64,000 bases of DNA from Drosophila persimilis (lineage: Eukaryota > Arthropoda > Insecta > Diptera > Drosophilidae). The stretch is from positions 1,922,001 through 1,986,000 of the forward strand of contig NW_020825324.1 in the NCBI RefSeq assembly GCF_003286085.1. The letters run 5' to 3'. The notes under the pieces were generated by a model. It had not been told where the DNA came from. It saw only the letters and a list, made by a program, of their open reading frames with translations, and searched no databases. How positions within the stretch are numbered: the first letter of the stretch is position 1; each line of letters opens with the position of its first letter. This document shows, piece after piece, positions 37,331 through 49,700 of this stretch. The position numbers and the translations under genes are program-made.

Positions 37331-38817
37331 AAAACCTAAATTTTTAATTTGTTTTTATTTTAATTTTTTTATTTTAATTATTTTTTGCAATGCAGACCCT
37401 TATCATGATGATGTCCCACTGATGATCATTGATCAAAGAAATAGTGTGCTCTCGGAAAAGCCTTGGAGAATTTAATTTTAATTTAATTTATTAGCACGCT
37501 AAATGAAAAGATTTGTTTTATCAGAATCGGTTGACTCTTACATACATATGTCTAGCAGCCAGAAAGATAATGGGTTGGAAAGCTTATACTTTTCCTTTAT
37601 TATATATTTGGTTCTCATTTAGTTTTGCAGTGCGAAAAAAGATAAACACAGAGAGAGATACGGAGGGAGATGGGAAATATAATTCAAGTGATTCACTCGC
37701 AATGATTCACTTTGTGGGGGATTCATGGGGTCGATGGTGGTGCGGGTGGGGGCTGGAAGGCGGGAAATTGCTTTTGTCGCCGTTTCTAATCAAGCGGGGC
37801 ATCACTCTTTTGATTCAGCGGGGTGTTGGCCACGCCCACTGCCACACCAATTAAGTTAATTCAATAAAAATCGTTGTTGTTGTTGCGAGTTTAATAAAAT
37901 CAGCGACGACACACAGACACACACACACACACACACACAGAAAAGCCGGCCGGTAAAAGCGGCAGAAACAACAAAAGTACAATAATAATAATAATAAAAT
38001 AAAATTGTATTTTTTTTCTGCGCTTTTTGTTTTTGTTTTTTTTTTTGTACTATGTATTATTACTTTACTACAATCATTCAGTTTCAGTTTCTGTTTCGGT
38101 CTCGTTGATTTTATTTTATTATAATTTATTTTTTTCTCTGTACCGAAAAGAAAACAAAAGATGAAAGCGAAATCTGGTGGCCAGCTGACCGATGGGTTTA
38201 ATGCTCTGCTTTGTGAATATAATAATTAATTTTTTAGTTAATGGTTTATTGTCCACCCAAAAGTTTTCAGACAATTCCATTGTATAAATATGGCTTCCAT
38301 ATCTGGTAAAAATCTGTTAAATTCGTGGTAAATTTTAATTTTTATGTTTTAAGCCATGTTTTAACTTTTAGTGAATTTATCCATCGATACAACATTCAAA
38401 TATTGCTAAGAATAAAATACATTATTTGTGTAATTTAAAAAAAAAAACATACATAAATTATTTGAACTAAAGTGATATTTAATTCATTAGTATCGATTTA
38501 TTAATTTAAAAAATGCTACACAACATTTTAAATTAACTTTTAATTTAATAATTTATAATTTCGTTTCAATTTGATTTAATTTGTTGTTTGTTTTTTGAGT
38601 GTTTAAATTGAAGTATTCCCATCAATGACACAGTTGGTATCAGAATGGGCATACCCTTCCCCCCGGCAAAGGGTACACAGATAAGTAGCTGGCAAACACA
38701 CACACTCGCACACACACATAGGCAGTCGCATGAACAGACATAATCAGGGACAGGCGGATGGGCGGACAGACGGACAGAGACAGCAAAATTGGCGTGCACA
38801 ATTGTTTAACTGCAAAA

Positions 38818-38858
<41 letters not shown>

Positions 38859-39765
38859 ATACACACAAAAAGAAGAGTCAAACCGGCAGCATTTGTTTTT
38901 GTACACTCTGACCGCGGTCGGTCGCTTTATTGGGTGAAGGTCATGCCAGACTGCGCTGCTGCTGCGCCTGCGACTGCGACTGCCACTGCCACTGCGTCTA
39001 CTTTTGTTTATCTTTGTTTTTGCTTTTGCCTTTGCCTTTGGCTTTGCTTTTTTTTCCCCCACTTTTATTTTGGTTTGTTTTTATTGCTATTATTATAGCT
39101 TTTACTTACTAACTTTTGCTTTCAACGGCTTTTCGGCTTTGTTTTTGGGGGCACTGGGAGCTCCACTTGGGCGCAGGGATGCAGGCACAGTGGCTGCAAG
39201 AGTGGCAGGGATTGGATTTTAGGAATATGGAATATATAGAATAATATATTCTCAAAGATTAGGTGGGATTTCGTCTAAGGTTATGGTTGTCACAGGCGAA
39301 GCTTGAGAAAGTTAGTCCGCTATTCTCCAATTGTTAGTTCCCTACATTGTATAGGGCATCCTTCCCGACGGTCACACCCAGTAACAGACAGTTCATTCAC
39401 ACCTGGTCTATGAGTCGATCACTTCACCGAATGTCACAGTTCACACAGGCAGTAAATCACCGTTTCATCCGTGACTCGCGTCGAGTGTAGACGCAATTAA
39501 CTTTTTGGACTCGCATTTCTCAGCGGGTTTTTGAGTTAGTTTTTTCTGTTTTGTTGCGAAATTCATAAATTTAACGCCTCTGCCCCTCGCTCTCTCTGTC
39601 TCTCTCACTCCCTTGCTCTTTCTGCACATGTGAGGCGCGTGTGTGTAAAGTTATTTCAGTCACTGTTTAGCGTATATTTTTGTTAATTTATTGCTTAAAT
39701 TTGATTTGGCAAGTTGGCAAGAACTGGTCACTGGGCAGATCTGGAAATTTGCTAGACCCCAAGGT

Positions 39766-39796
<31 letters not shown>

Positions 39797-42700
39797 AGAG
39801 AACTAAGGTAACGCAGAATCAAAAGTACAAAATAGTCATAGAACCAAAAAGAAACACAACCTGTAAATAAAAGGCACAGAAAATATTGAGAAAAATACAG
39901 AAAAACTAAAGATTAAATTGTTAAGGAATCCCTAAGGATAAATGGCATAAATCGGGCAACAGTTAATGCTTATAGACAGCTTTAAACCACACAAACAACA
40001 CAAATCCAGAAAGACAGAAAAATTCAGAAAAGTTAGAATATTGAGTGCTGAATAAAAAGTAGGATAACAGATAAAGAATAACTTTTGTACATTTTTGTAT
40101 TTTTTCGAAAATATTTCATAAATGTATGTGTGTTTTTTTATATACCTATATTCATGCCTATATGTAGCATACAATATTATATTAAAATACCAAAACACTT
40201 GAAGTAAAATTATATATTATACACACACTATGTAAACATTATTCACAAACAATTATATAGAAGTCACAACAAATTAAATATATACCATGTAGATATATGT
40301 ATACAACATAAAAACTTTATAGAAACCTAACAAATTTGTAAGAAGTCGAGCGGCGAATACGTAAAGAACAACTAAAACTTAATCCAAGAAAGAGACAAAC
40401 TGAAAGAAGAGCTTAAACGAAAATAGAACTTGTGTAAAAGAGTAGGCAGAGTGGAAAACGAAATGAAATAAACGAAACGAAGCGAAGAGCCACACACAAA
40501 ACAAACCTAAGTGCGTTTTAAGGGTATTCATAGAGGTACTAGAGCCCTGCTGGAATGCCTTCGAACATTACGAATCCTTCCTTCAGTCCCATCGAATCAC
40601 TAAAAACCAACTAGCGAATTAGAGAGAGAGTGAGAGAGAAACAGAACCGAAATTTTAGGATTTCGCTTCGTTCAGTCCGTTTGGGGCGAGCGATTCGATG
40701 TAACGAGAAAGCTGTCCGAACGAAGCAAATACCGAATCGCTTCGGTTGCCCGTTTCTGCAGGGCTCTAATACGTACATTATATGGGTTGGATAACTTTTC
40801 AGCTGGCTACAGGATTGAAAGCCTCCTCAGGCCGCCTAGAAGTATCTCTAAGCTGAGAGCTCTGATAGCTCTGAACTGCTTTTGGTACTTAAACACGACA
40901 GAGCTGATACATTTTTAGAGAGTGGGATGAGCCTTCCCCCCAGCTCACTTGCTTCTATTACAGGTCCGTTAAGATACTGCCTAAGCCGTCCTATCCGAAG
41001 AAAGGAAGCCGAATCCTTTGGTTTCCCAGGGTCGGGCAAGGCCAGAAGATTTGGGATACCGACTCCTCCTCTTCGTCCTCCCGGCTTCTGCGACTTCTGC
41101 AGAAGACATTGGGATGGATTGACTATCTAGAGATGTGTGTCCCATGACTTCGGAGACGGTTTAACTTTGTCTATCGGCTAATATAGGAAAGATATTACTT
41201 CTTCTCTATAACTAAAGATGTCTTACAATTGATTTCATATTGAGAACGCTTTGCTCTTTGAGTGTTTGGAACGATCCCTCGAGCGTTCTCACGTCTGGAT
41301 ACCTGCCTTCGTTTGCCGACCGGCTCGTGTCTCGAAGTGGAAGGCACGGACGATCGTCGTTCGTTGTTCGGTTTCTGTCTCTCTCTATCTCTGTCTTTCC
41401 TTCACTTGCAGATTTCTTTGCAGACAGATGCAATCGAATGCGTTTCCCAGGGGCCAGCTGTAAGTTTGCAGACGTTTTTTTTTTTGCTTTTGCTTTTGCT
41501 TTTGCTTTTGTTTTTATTTTCGGGGGGTATAAATGTCACATAACTGGTCTGAACAGATGAGAGAGCCGAACCCCCTTGTTAAAGTTTTCAGCACGATGCT
41601 CTGTTTTTGTTTCTTTTTCTTGTTCTTGTTTAATTATGTATAGATTTTAGTGCCTTGCAGCTTGCGGAATAATGCGAATGGGAATGGGGATGGGCAAGGG
41701 AAGCGGTTGCAACAGGTGCAAGTTCTCAATCGATGGAGTCAACAGTGATGAAATGAGGGCGCTTTAATATTGTACACTACCATCATTTGGGGTATATACA
41801 ATATATCATGTCGATGGAGATGGAATACGAAAGTTTGCTTAGAGGCAAAGACCCACTCCGATCTCTACACAAGCTGAACAGCAGAGCTGAAGTACTGATT
41901 GATTTCCAAGGCAAAAGAAAGGGTAGTCTGGCCGACAGGACGAGGCAGTGCAAGGTGTTAGCTAGGCACGGCACGGGCCGCACAATCCGCAGACACCGGA
42001 GACCTCGGCACACGTAAGGGGTATACTGATTAGGGGCCCGACTATTAGGGCACGAGGCAGAGCTCTGCCGTGCGTGCGTGCTGCTGGTGCCTTAATTGAG
42101 CTTAATGCAGGTCGAGGGGCCCAGCCGGGGCCTGTGGACGGACGGATGGATAAATGCCTGCTTGCGAGACAATTGTGGTCTGCTTCCACCTTTATTTTAA
42201 TGATGACATTGGGGGCCCAATCAAAAGATCCGCAGCGAGTACTCGAAATGATCGCCCAAGGATCGCCTTTGTGGCAGACCGTCCTGACAATTGTGAGATT
42301 TGGGACGGGAAGTCCAAGATGGTCGTGACTGTTTCTAGCTCGGTATGGATGCCACTGCCCATCCATCATTAGTGGACAGAACTGTTAATGGACGGTGGAA
42401 GATGATTCTGCAGAGATCTGGAGCTAAATGTGAATCTAGGATTAAAATCAGACCTCCATCATCATAAATATACGATTGGAGGTAGACTTCTACTAAGTGC
42501 ATCTTGGTTCAGATTTAGGTTCTGCTGTGCCCTATATCGAAGACAGCTATGGTGTTCACATCTGGAAAGATATATGTATTCGTTTTCTAGATATTGAGAG
42601 ACAACCCTAGGAAACCCTATTGATCTCTTAGCAGTACCAGTGCAGAGGCCTGACCGTATATGGATGTCTTAAGCTTTTAGCAGGGATCTAGGGATTATTT

Positions 42701-43373
42701 TGTATGTTCAGGCGGGTAACATCAAAGAAAACCTGAGGGCTTCCCTAAGTCCAACATAAGCTAATACTGAGAGTGGAATAGCCATTTCAATATTCCACTT
42801 GCGTTCTAGGTAGAAATCTAGCCCTGGACTCTGAAGATGGTTCCGGCCGATAGTGAAGGATTGGTATTATCTCGGGTCTTCTTGGAAGTGGCCCAACGGT
42901 TTAATGGCGCGGCGCCTCTTCTATCCGTGTGAAGCTGAAGGTTGAAGGTGAATGTTGAATGTGGAAGGTGAAAGGTGAAAGTGCCATAAAAGATGGGACA
43001 TCCTGCATAAGCATATACATATAGCCATAAAAACTGTTTTGTGCCACTGCTCGGTGTCTGGGTCGACGATCGTAAAAACACTTTGAAGGCAATGCCAAAG
43101 ATGATGATTATATATAGGTATGTACATACATATGTACATAGGAACTTGTAGTACTTCCCTTTTCCTACCTTACCCTCCCTTCTGGGTTCTACCTGGTCGC
43201 TGCTGCAGGTGTTTTTCCTGCCACAGAGATGAATCAGTCAACTGAGTGAGCAGTGGATACCAATTAATGCTTTATTGAAACTGTTCTCGTATTTTCCGGC
43301 CTTTCTTCTCCTGGCTTTCCCTGTGGCTGGTTTTTGTTGAGTTAATTACGCGACTCATGGAAATACATAGATA

Positions 43374-43712
43374 TACACTGAGAGAAAGGTGACACAGTAA
43401 AAAGAAACACAAGCAAACGAGTAGGGAAATTGAATATAAATTTACTAGTACCGTACCACTTCCTTGGATAATTACTTCTCCCCCCCCCCTACAAATACAT
43501 ATTTAATCAAAATATAAAATACTTAAAAATAAATTAAATATTATATTAAATTGTGGGAAATATATTTGAAATAAAATATGAATTAAATTTAGATCAGATA
43601 TTTGTATATTAAGGTCACTCCCGCTTCAATATTTCCCCTCTCTCGGGGCAGATATTAACGTCATTAATATTGAAAACTTAGGGGCTCTCAGCCCTCTTTT
43701 TCTCTGGGTGTA
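43374..43712 (-). mobile_element. Short terminal-inverted-repeat element, copy C
   Basis: On the plus strand it begins TACACTGAGAGAAAG and ends TTTTCTCTGGGTGTA. It is therefore in the opposite orientation to A and B. The reverse strand repeats the CTGAGAGCCCC block of copy B and a CTGCCCCGAGAG block matching copy A. It is 339 bp with an AT-rich interior and no coding capacity. Confidence 0.5.
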
Positions 43713-46700
43713 GGCTCGTTTTGTGGGGTGGAAACTACCGACTAGACCCCCACCCAGTCTGACTGTCTGACTAATTGAAGACCCCCTCTGTGGCTTTGGT
43801 TCTTTGGTTCTGTTCCTTTTTAGTTGATTTTAATAAATTTTTCTATTTGCATGTTCAACATGGCGTGGGCCATCGCATCGCTTACAGTTTTAACGACAAT
43901 TTTCGGCTTTAATTGAGATCGTTCCACTGGGCTGATTCATGCGGGCCAGCCGAATGCCAGCCGAATGCCAGCCAAATGCCATGAATGTACTCATACTTAA
44001 TATTCCATTGATAGATCCATGATGTCGACGGTTTTCCCTTGCCAATTCAAGCGATGCACTTCTCAGGCTTCGTCTTTGGTTTCGATTTGTCACGACTCCT
44101 GCACCGAGCCCTGGGCTCTTTGTTCCACTCTGTTTCAATTTGGGCGAGAGCGGATCAGGTCAGGTCAGTTGAGGCCGAAAAGAGATTTGTTAGCAATAAT
44201 CTAAAGACTGACAAACAAACAGACAGCATGACAAGTGCAATTTGCCCTGAAAGCATTTCCTGTCCGACTCGAACTGCCTGCAAGTTCCTCCCTCGGATCT
44301 GGTCTTTGGTTTCTCGGCTGTCCTGCCAGCAGGCATTAATAAAAGTCAACGGGCATAAAGGCTGAATGTCCTGCGAGAATCCATCAAAGTGGTAAAGCAT
44401 TCCTGGAACCTGCAACCTGGAACCAACTCAAAAGGCTGCTTACCAAGGACTTTTCTTTGTCGATTGATTCGAAATGTTTTCAACCCAAAGACAAGGCGGC
44501 TTTCAGTCGACAAAACAATAAAGATCAATCAACAATTAAATGAATTACTTTACTAACAGATACACATATTATTAGAGGCCATTTGTATTCCTTTGATCAG
44601 ACAAAAGACAGTTTGTATTCCCTTTCTGATCCTTCTGGATCCTTGCTTGACTAGTTGCAAGGTTCTTTAATGTTTGAGAGTGCTTAAAAGGAACACTAGA
44701 GAGAAATTCGGTTGAAGTCCTGATTGAGTAGATCTCATAACCATCTTTCGAATCTGTACAACATCCACACAATATTTTGTAAGAATTAATAATAAACAAG
44801 CGGGAACATTGTGGGATGCAGCAAGGGCCGCGGCTCTACTTTCCCGATGCTCCGGCCGTATATATGCCTCTCTCTTCCCTCTTGCTTCCTTCTTCTCTTC
44901 AATTACACAAAACATATATCTCCGTAGACTCCTAGAGTATCAGATATAAGTATCAGGCTTGATGGATATCTGTGGTTCTTTAGATTCTTGAGAATCTTTA
45001 CCTCAGATGAAGAATAGAAGATGTTTATTTGAAACATGCTTTTGCTTAAGCATTCGATTATGCTGGCTTTAAATATGTATTTCTCTGCGCAAACGGACTG
45101 CTAGATACTTTTATTACCCCTGCCCCCACCCCTTTAAGCAAGGAAATACTTTTCCTCCAGCCAAAGTCCACAGCTGATGTCTGGGAAATGCGATGACAGA
45201 GGCGTAGGGGCTGGGGCTGCTGAGTGCGGGTGATCGGAAGTAAAACTCAATCTGGCACGAGGAAAATTATAGTCTGAAAAGAAGCAGGAGGTGCTCTTCT
45301 TGATATATGTATATATTGATCAATATGCAATATCATCATTGCAGACTGGGAAATTCCAGTGCCCCTGCACGATGATGCCACCCCGTCACTGAGTGCCAGC
45401 CCTGTGTGGGCCATGAACTTCTGTAGAACAACAACAACAAAAAAAAGAAAAAACTTTGTCAGCCTCACGTGCAGGGAATGGGATGGAAAGGGAGGGAGGC
45501 CCTCGAGGAAGGGCGTGTCTCAACGCATGACCATTAATCATAATGAGTTGCCAGCTGAGAGTAAAGGCAAAGTATCGGCACCAAATGAATGCACTGAACG
45601 AAAAAATATCAACAAATATTGCATGATTTCAATAAACAATTCTTTGGGATACCACCACAAATTTTGGACAGGGCTTACACTCAATCAAATGGAAATTCTG
45701 AAGCTTCACTTTTGCATTGGACGAAGAGAAAAGAGATCAAGCATAAGGCTGTAATATATACACTGTGCGACAGTGATTATGTAAATTAAGTTCTGGCCTA
45801 GGAGGAGTAGATCACTTCCTCATGTTCAGAATTTCGAATGTGCCACCAAAATCTTTTTTCAAAATTCCCAAAAACTGCTGGTGACTTTGCAGGCTTTCAT
45901 AATTTGTTCGCGGCATCTTTATGACGAATATCCGCGGAATATGTTGAATGGAAAAGAGAATTGTACAACCACTCATAGGAATTTTGATTCGTGTCGATAG
46001 AGTGGATATGCTTGAAGATATAGCTATCCAAATTTGAAGTTTCTTACCATTTTTAAGGTTTTTTGAACAGATCTCCATGGATCCCCTATTATTTTGTACT
46101 GTAGATCCTGAAACGATGGGGGCGTGGCGAGGGCTAGATTCTAAGTGAATTCTAAGCATCATAATCAACTTAATCATCGTCATTAGGCAATTCCATAGGC
46201 ATTTCCAACGCCTAGCAACACGGGGTCCGGCCTGGTATGGTCTGGGCTGGTCTGGCCCACTCGGACATCTACCCCTGAGATCAGCGAGCCAGAAAAAATT
46301 TTCCACAGCATACATATGTACACAGATACATATGTACATATGTACATATGTACATACGTCAAAAACTAAAGCAAAGGTGTTCGCTGGCTCTTGGTTGAGA
46401 AACGGAATAATGAAGGAAAGAGGGGGAGTAGGCGGAGGAGGAGGAGAAAGAAACCGTTTGCTGCTTTTCATTATTTTGTATCGCTTTTTGTTCCCCGAAA
46501 TAGATTTGACCTATTTTCTGCACGTTCCGTCAAATTTTGCCAATTCCTTGCCATAAGAACCACCGCTCCTTCATGCCTCTACCTCTCTGCCACACTGTGC
46601 CCACCGGTTCCTCTTTCCTTTCCTCTATCTGTGCTTCGTCGTGTCTTCTTTTGCACACCGTTTTTAAATATTTTGATGGTTCACATTAAGAATTTTTAGC

Positions 46701-49700
46701 GCGAATAATAAATAAACGGATGCTTCTTCTGCATGGTTCAATCATGCTGGGGGGGAAACGCTTCAGGTAGGGGCATATGGGTTGTCCATCGACAAAGCGG
46801 AATCGATTAAGAGTGGAATTAAGCATTAAGCTAATTTGTATTGCCTGAAAGACTGACCCATTTAATGCATCCACCATAAAATGGATCCTTGTAAAGCTAC
46901 TCTTGGAGAACCCTACCCTTCCTTAGGCAGAGAACACTCCCCAGGGAACCCCTTTTCAGGGAACCCTCCTTCAGTATTTACTTGCGTGACTCACAGTAGC
47001 ACTAAAGCCTGGTAGTTGCCATTCAATTGAGAGATACACTAGGAGCCAGCCCCCTGCGCACTCGGCTCGACCGAACGCCTACCCCTGGCCCACTCGCCGA
47101 ATAGAGAGCGATTGCTACTGGCATATTGATATCTACATATGTATGTATGTATATGCATACTACTCGTCCATATAAGGAGTACCCATTGTCCCACAGTATG
47201 TACTACTCGTCTGTGGGATATGTCCTAGTCGATCCCCTCGACTCGAGGCATGAAATGCGTTGTTTCTTTGGTCAGTTTTTTGGCGCGCACAGATCGGTTT
47301 AAGCGATACAAAAATAGAGTTGAAGAGAAGAAGAGAACAAAAATTAGAAATGCGAAATTAAATAGATATAGATATAGGATAGATGGATGGCCGACCATAG
47401 GGAATACGCTGCGAGATCGTACGTAAACGTACAATATGCAAACATTAAAAGATACCTATGTATGTACATATGTATGTATATAAAATAAATAGAAGCCGTG
47501 TGTTGTATAAACACACGGATACACACTGAAATAGCACAGGCACGATATTTTTAGCACAAGCGCGAAAATGAAACAAAAAAAACCAAAGGAAAACTCACAC
47601 AGTGCGTATGGTGTACGAGTATACAGAGATACAGATACACATGGATATAGATAGAGGAGCGGATATGGTATAGACAATGCCATTAGCATTGCCACACGCA
47701 CATGTAATGGCCCGATCGGATTAGCCGGCCAGCAAGGTGCAGTCCAGAACCCGACCATATGTGTGCGTAATTGCCCAGCTGGCCGTCCGACGGATACACA
47801 ACCTCCTCTCCGCAGATACACAGATACACAGATACTCGCCCACAATGGGATAAGCAGCGAGAGGGCTCTAGTGTCCGTGACCGAATTGTCAGTGTCATGT
47901 AAATGGCAAACAAATTTGTCTTTGAACTTCGTTTATTGGGTTTGCCACAAGACACAATTTTGTGTATTATCCTCATTAGGCCCTGCCCGGACGGACGGGC
48001 CGCAATCTGCGACAGTTGGATGAGCTGCAGGGGTTGCAAATGGCCAGCCATATCCTATCATATCAATCAATCAATCAATCAATCAAGCCGAAACACTGAG
48101 AGAAATATAAAGTACGAACTCCAAGCCACGACATTTACGAGCCAATTTGAGTGACAGCCAGAAATGTTACTACGAGTTTAAGGGCGAGTTTAATATTTTG
48201 GGTAACATATGCTGGGTCCTGAGCCCTCCCCAGTTGACAGGCCCTTACTTTCATTACTTTCAAGTGAATTGATTCAGCGGCTTCTGCTATGCACTTACCC
48301 CATAAATCACCCTCTAAATGCAATATATTCGATACATTCGAAGTAGGCCTCGTACACTTCCATTTCCAGGTGATCAACTACTGTTTCCCACCTTTAAAAT
48401 TGGTTCAGCTTGATGGAAAAAAAGGTACGTAATATCTTTGTTATATAATTCAAATCAATTTACCAATAAATATACACACGATAAGTAGATTTAATTTACT
48501 CTAATAACGAATCAAAAATTACTTAATTAATCTATTTATCTTTCGATGGGATATTTCAGGGAATACGAAAGGGTATAGGTATACTCGTAAAGGTCGACAT
48601 ATGTAGGTCTCAGCTGTATAAATAAACCCAATAATCCAAGAGGGTTGGTTGCAACCCCCCAGACCCCTGACTCCGAAAAATGGTAGACTGATCGGATCAG
48701 ATAGTAGATGGAATAGATCTAATTTATGGCGATGTTTGCTACAAACTTGTGATCTCATAACCCCTAGATATAATACCCATCAAGTGCATACGACTAGAAT
48801 GAATCTAGTATGCAATTGCGATACTCCAGTATTGGAATTCCTGTTCCAATTCCTACTTCAGAGCTAATTGGCTTAAATGTGGGTATCAACCGCAATACAA
48901 ACCGAGTTAATTCGCTATGATTTCAATTGAATGAAATCCAAACGAACTAATCGACATCGATCGCAGTATCAATATCAATGTCAGTATCCTGGGATAGTTA
49001 GCTGAGAGAATGGGTATGGGAATGGAAAGCGGCCGACTTCCGTTTCGGTAGCCGAAAGTAGCTGAGGGCGAGAATCGATCCATCCATCAGCTAACCAGGT
49101 CAGTGAATATACTCTCAGAATAGAGTCTCGAACCGCAACGTATCCTATTACTGAGACAGAGAGCTGCCCAAAACTTGATCGCTACCTGATCGCTATTGTT
49201 AATTGTCTCCGTGTGAGGGTGTTTGGGTACAAGGGGATCGAAGATCGGGGATCGGTGCTCGGTGCTCGGTGCTCGGTGTTCGGTGCTCAGAGATCTGTGA
49301 TCGGTGTTTGGTGATTGCTGATCATTGTTGCTGCTCTGCTCTACTCTAGCTCTCCGCTTGCTTGGTGCTGCTGTAGCTGGGGCTGTCATTACACGACTCA
49401 CACGGTCCGAGTTGCTCTTGGCAACAACAGAAATCAAAGCAAAACGAAACGAAACGAAATCTTTGAGATACGCAGTACGAAAATATCGCGTCACGTCGAG
49501 TGGAAAGGCTGCCTGGGATTTATGGCTAGTTGAAGTTTGTATGCCCTTGAAAGCAGATTTTTGTCCGTGTTCGTTGTTGTTGTGTGTTTCTGTGTTTGAA
49601 GAGTTTTGTGGAAAAAGTAAACTGGATGAGGCTGAAGTATCTACGCAAGCAACTATTCGTATCTGGGCCTGTATCCGTATCTGTATCTGAAGCATCAACC

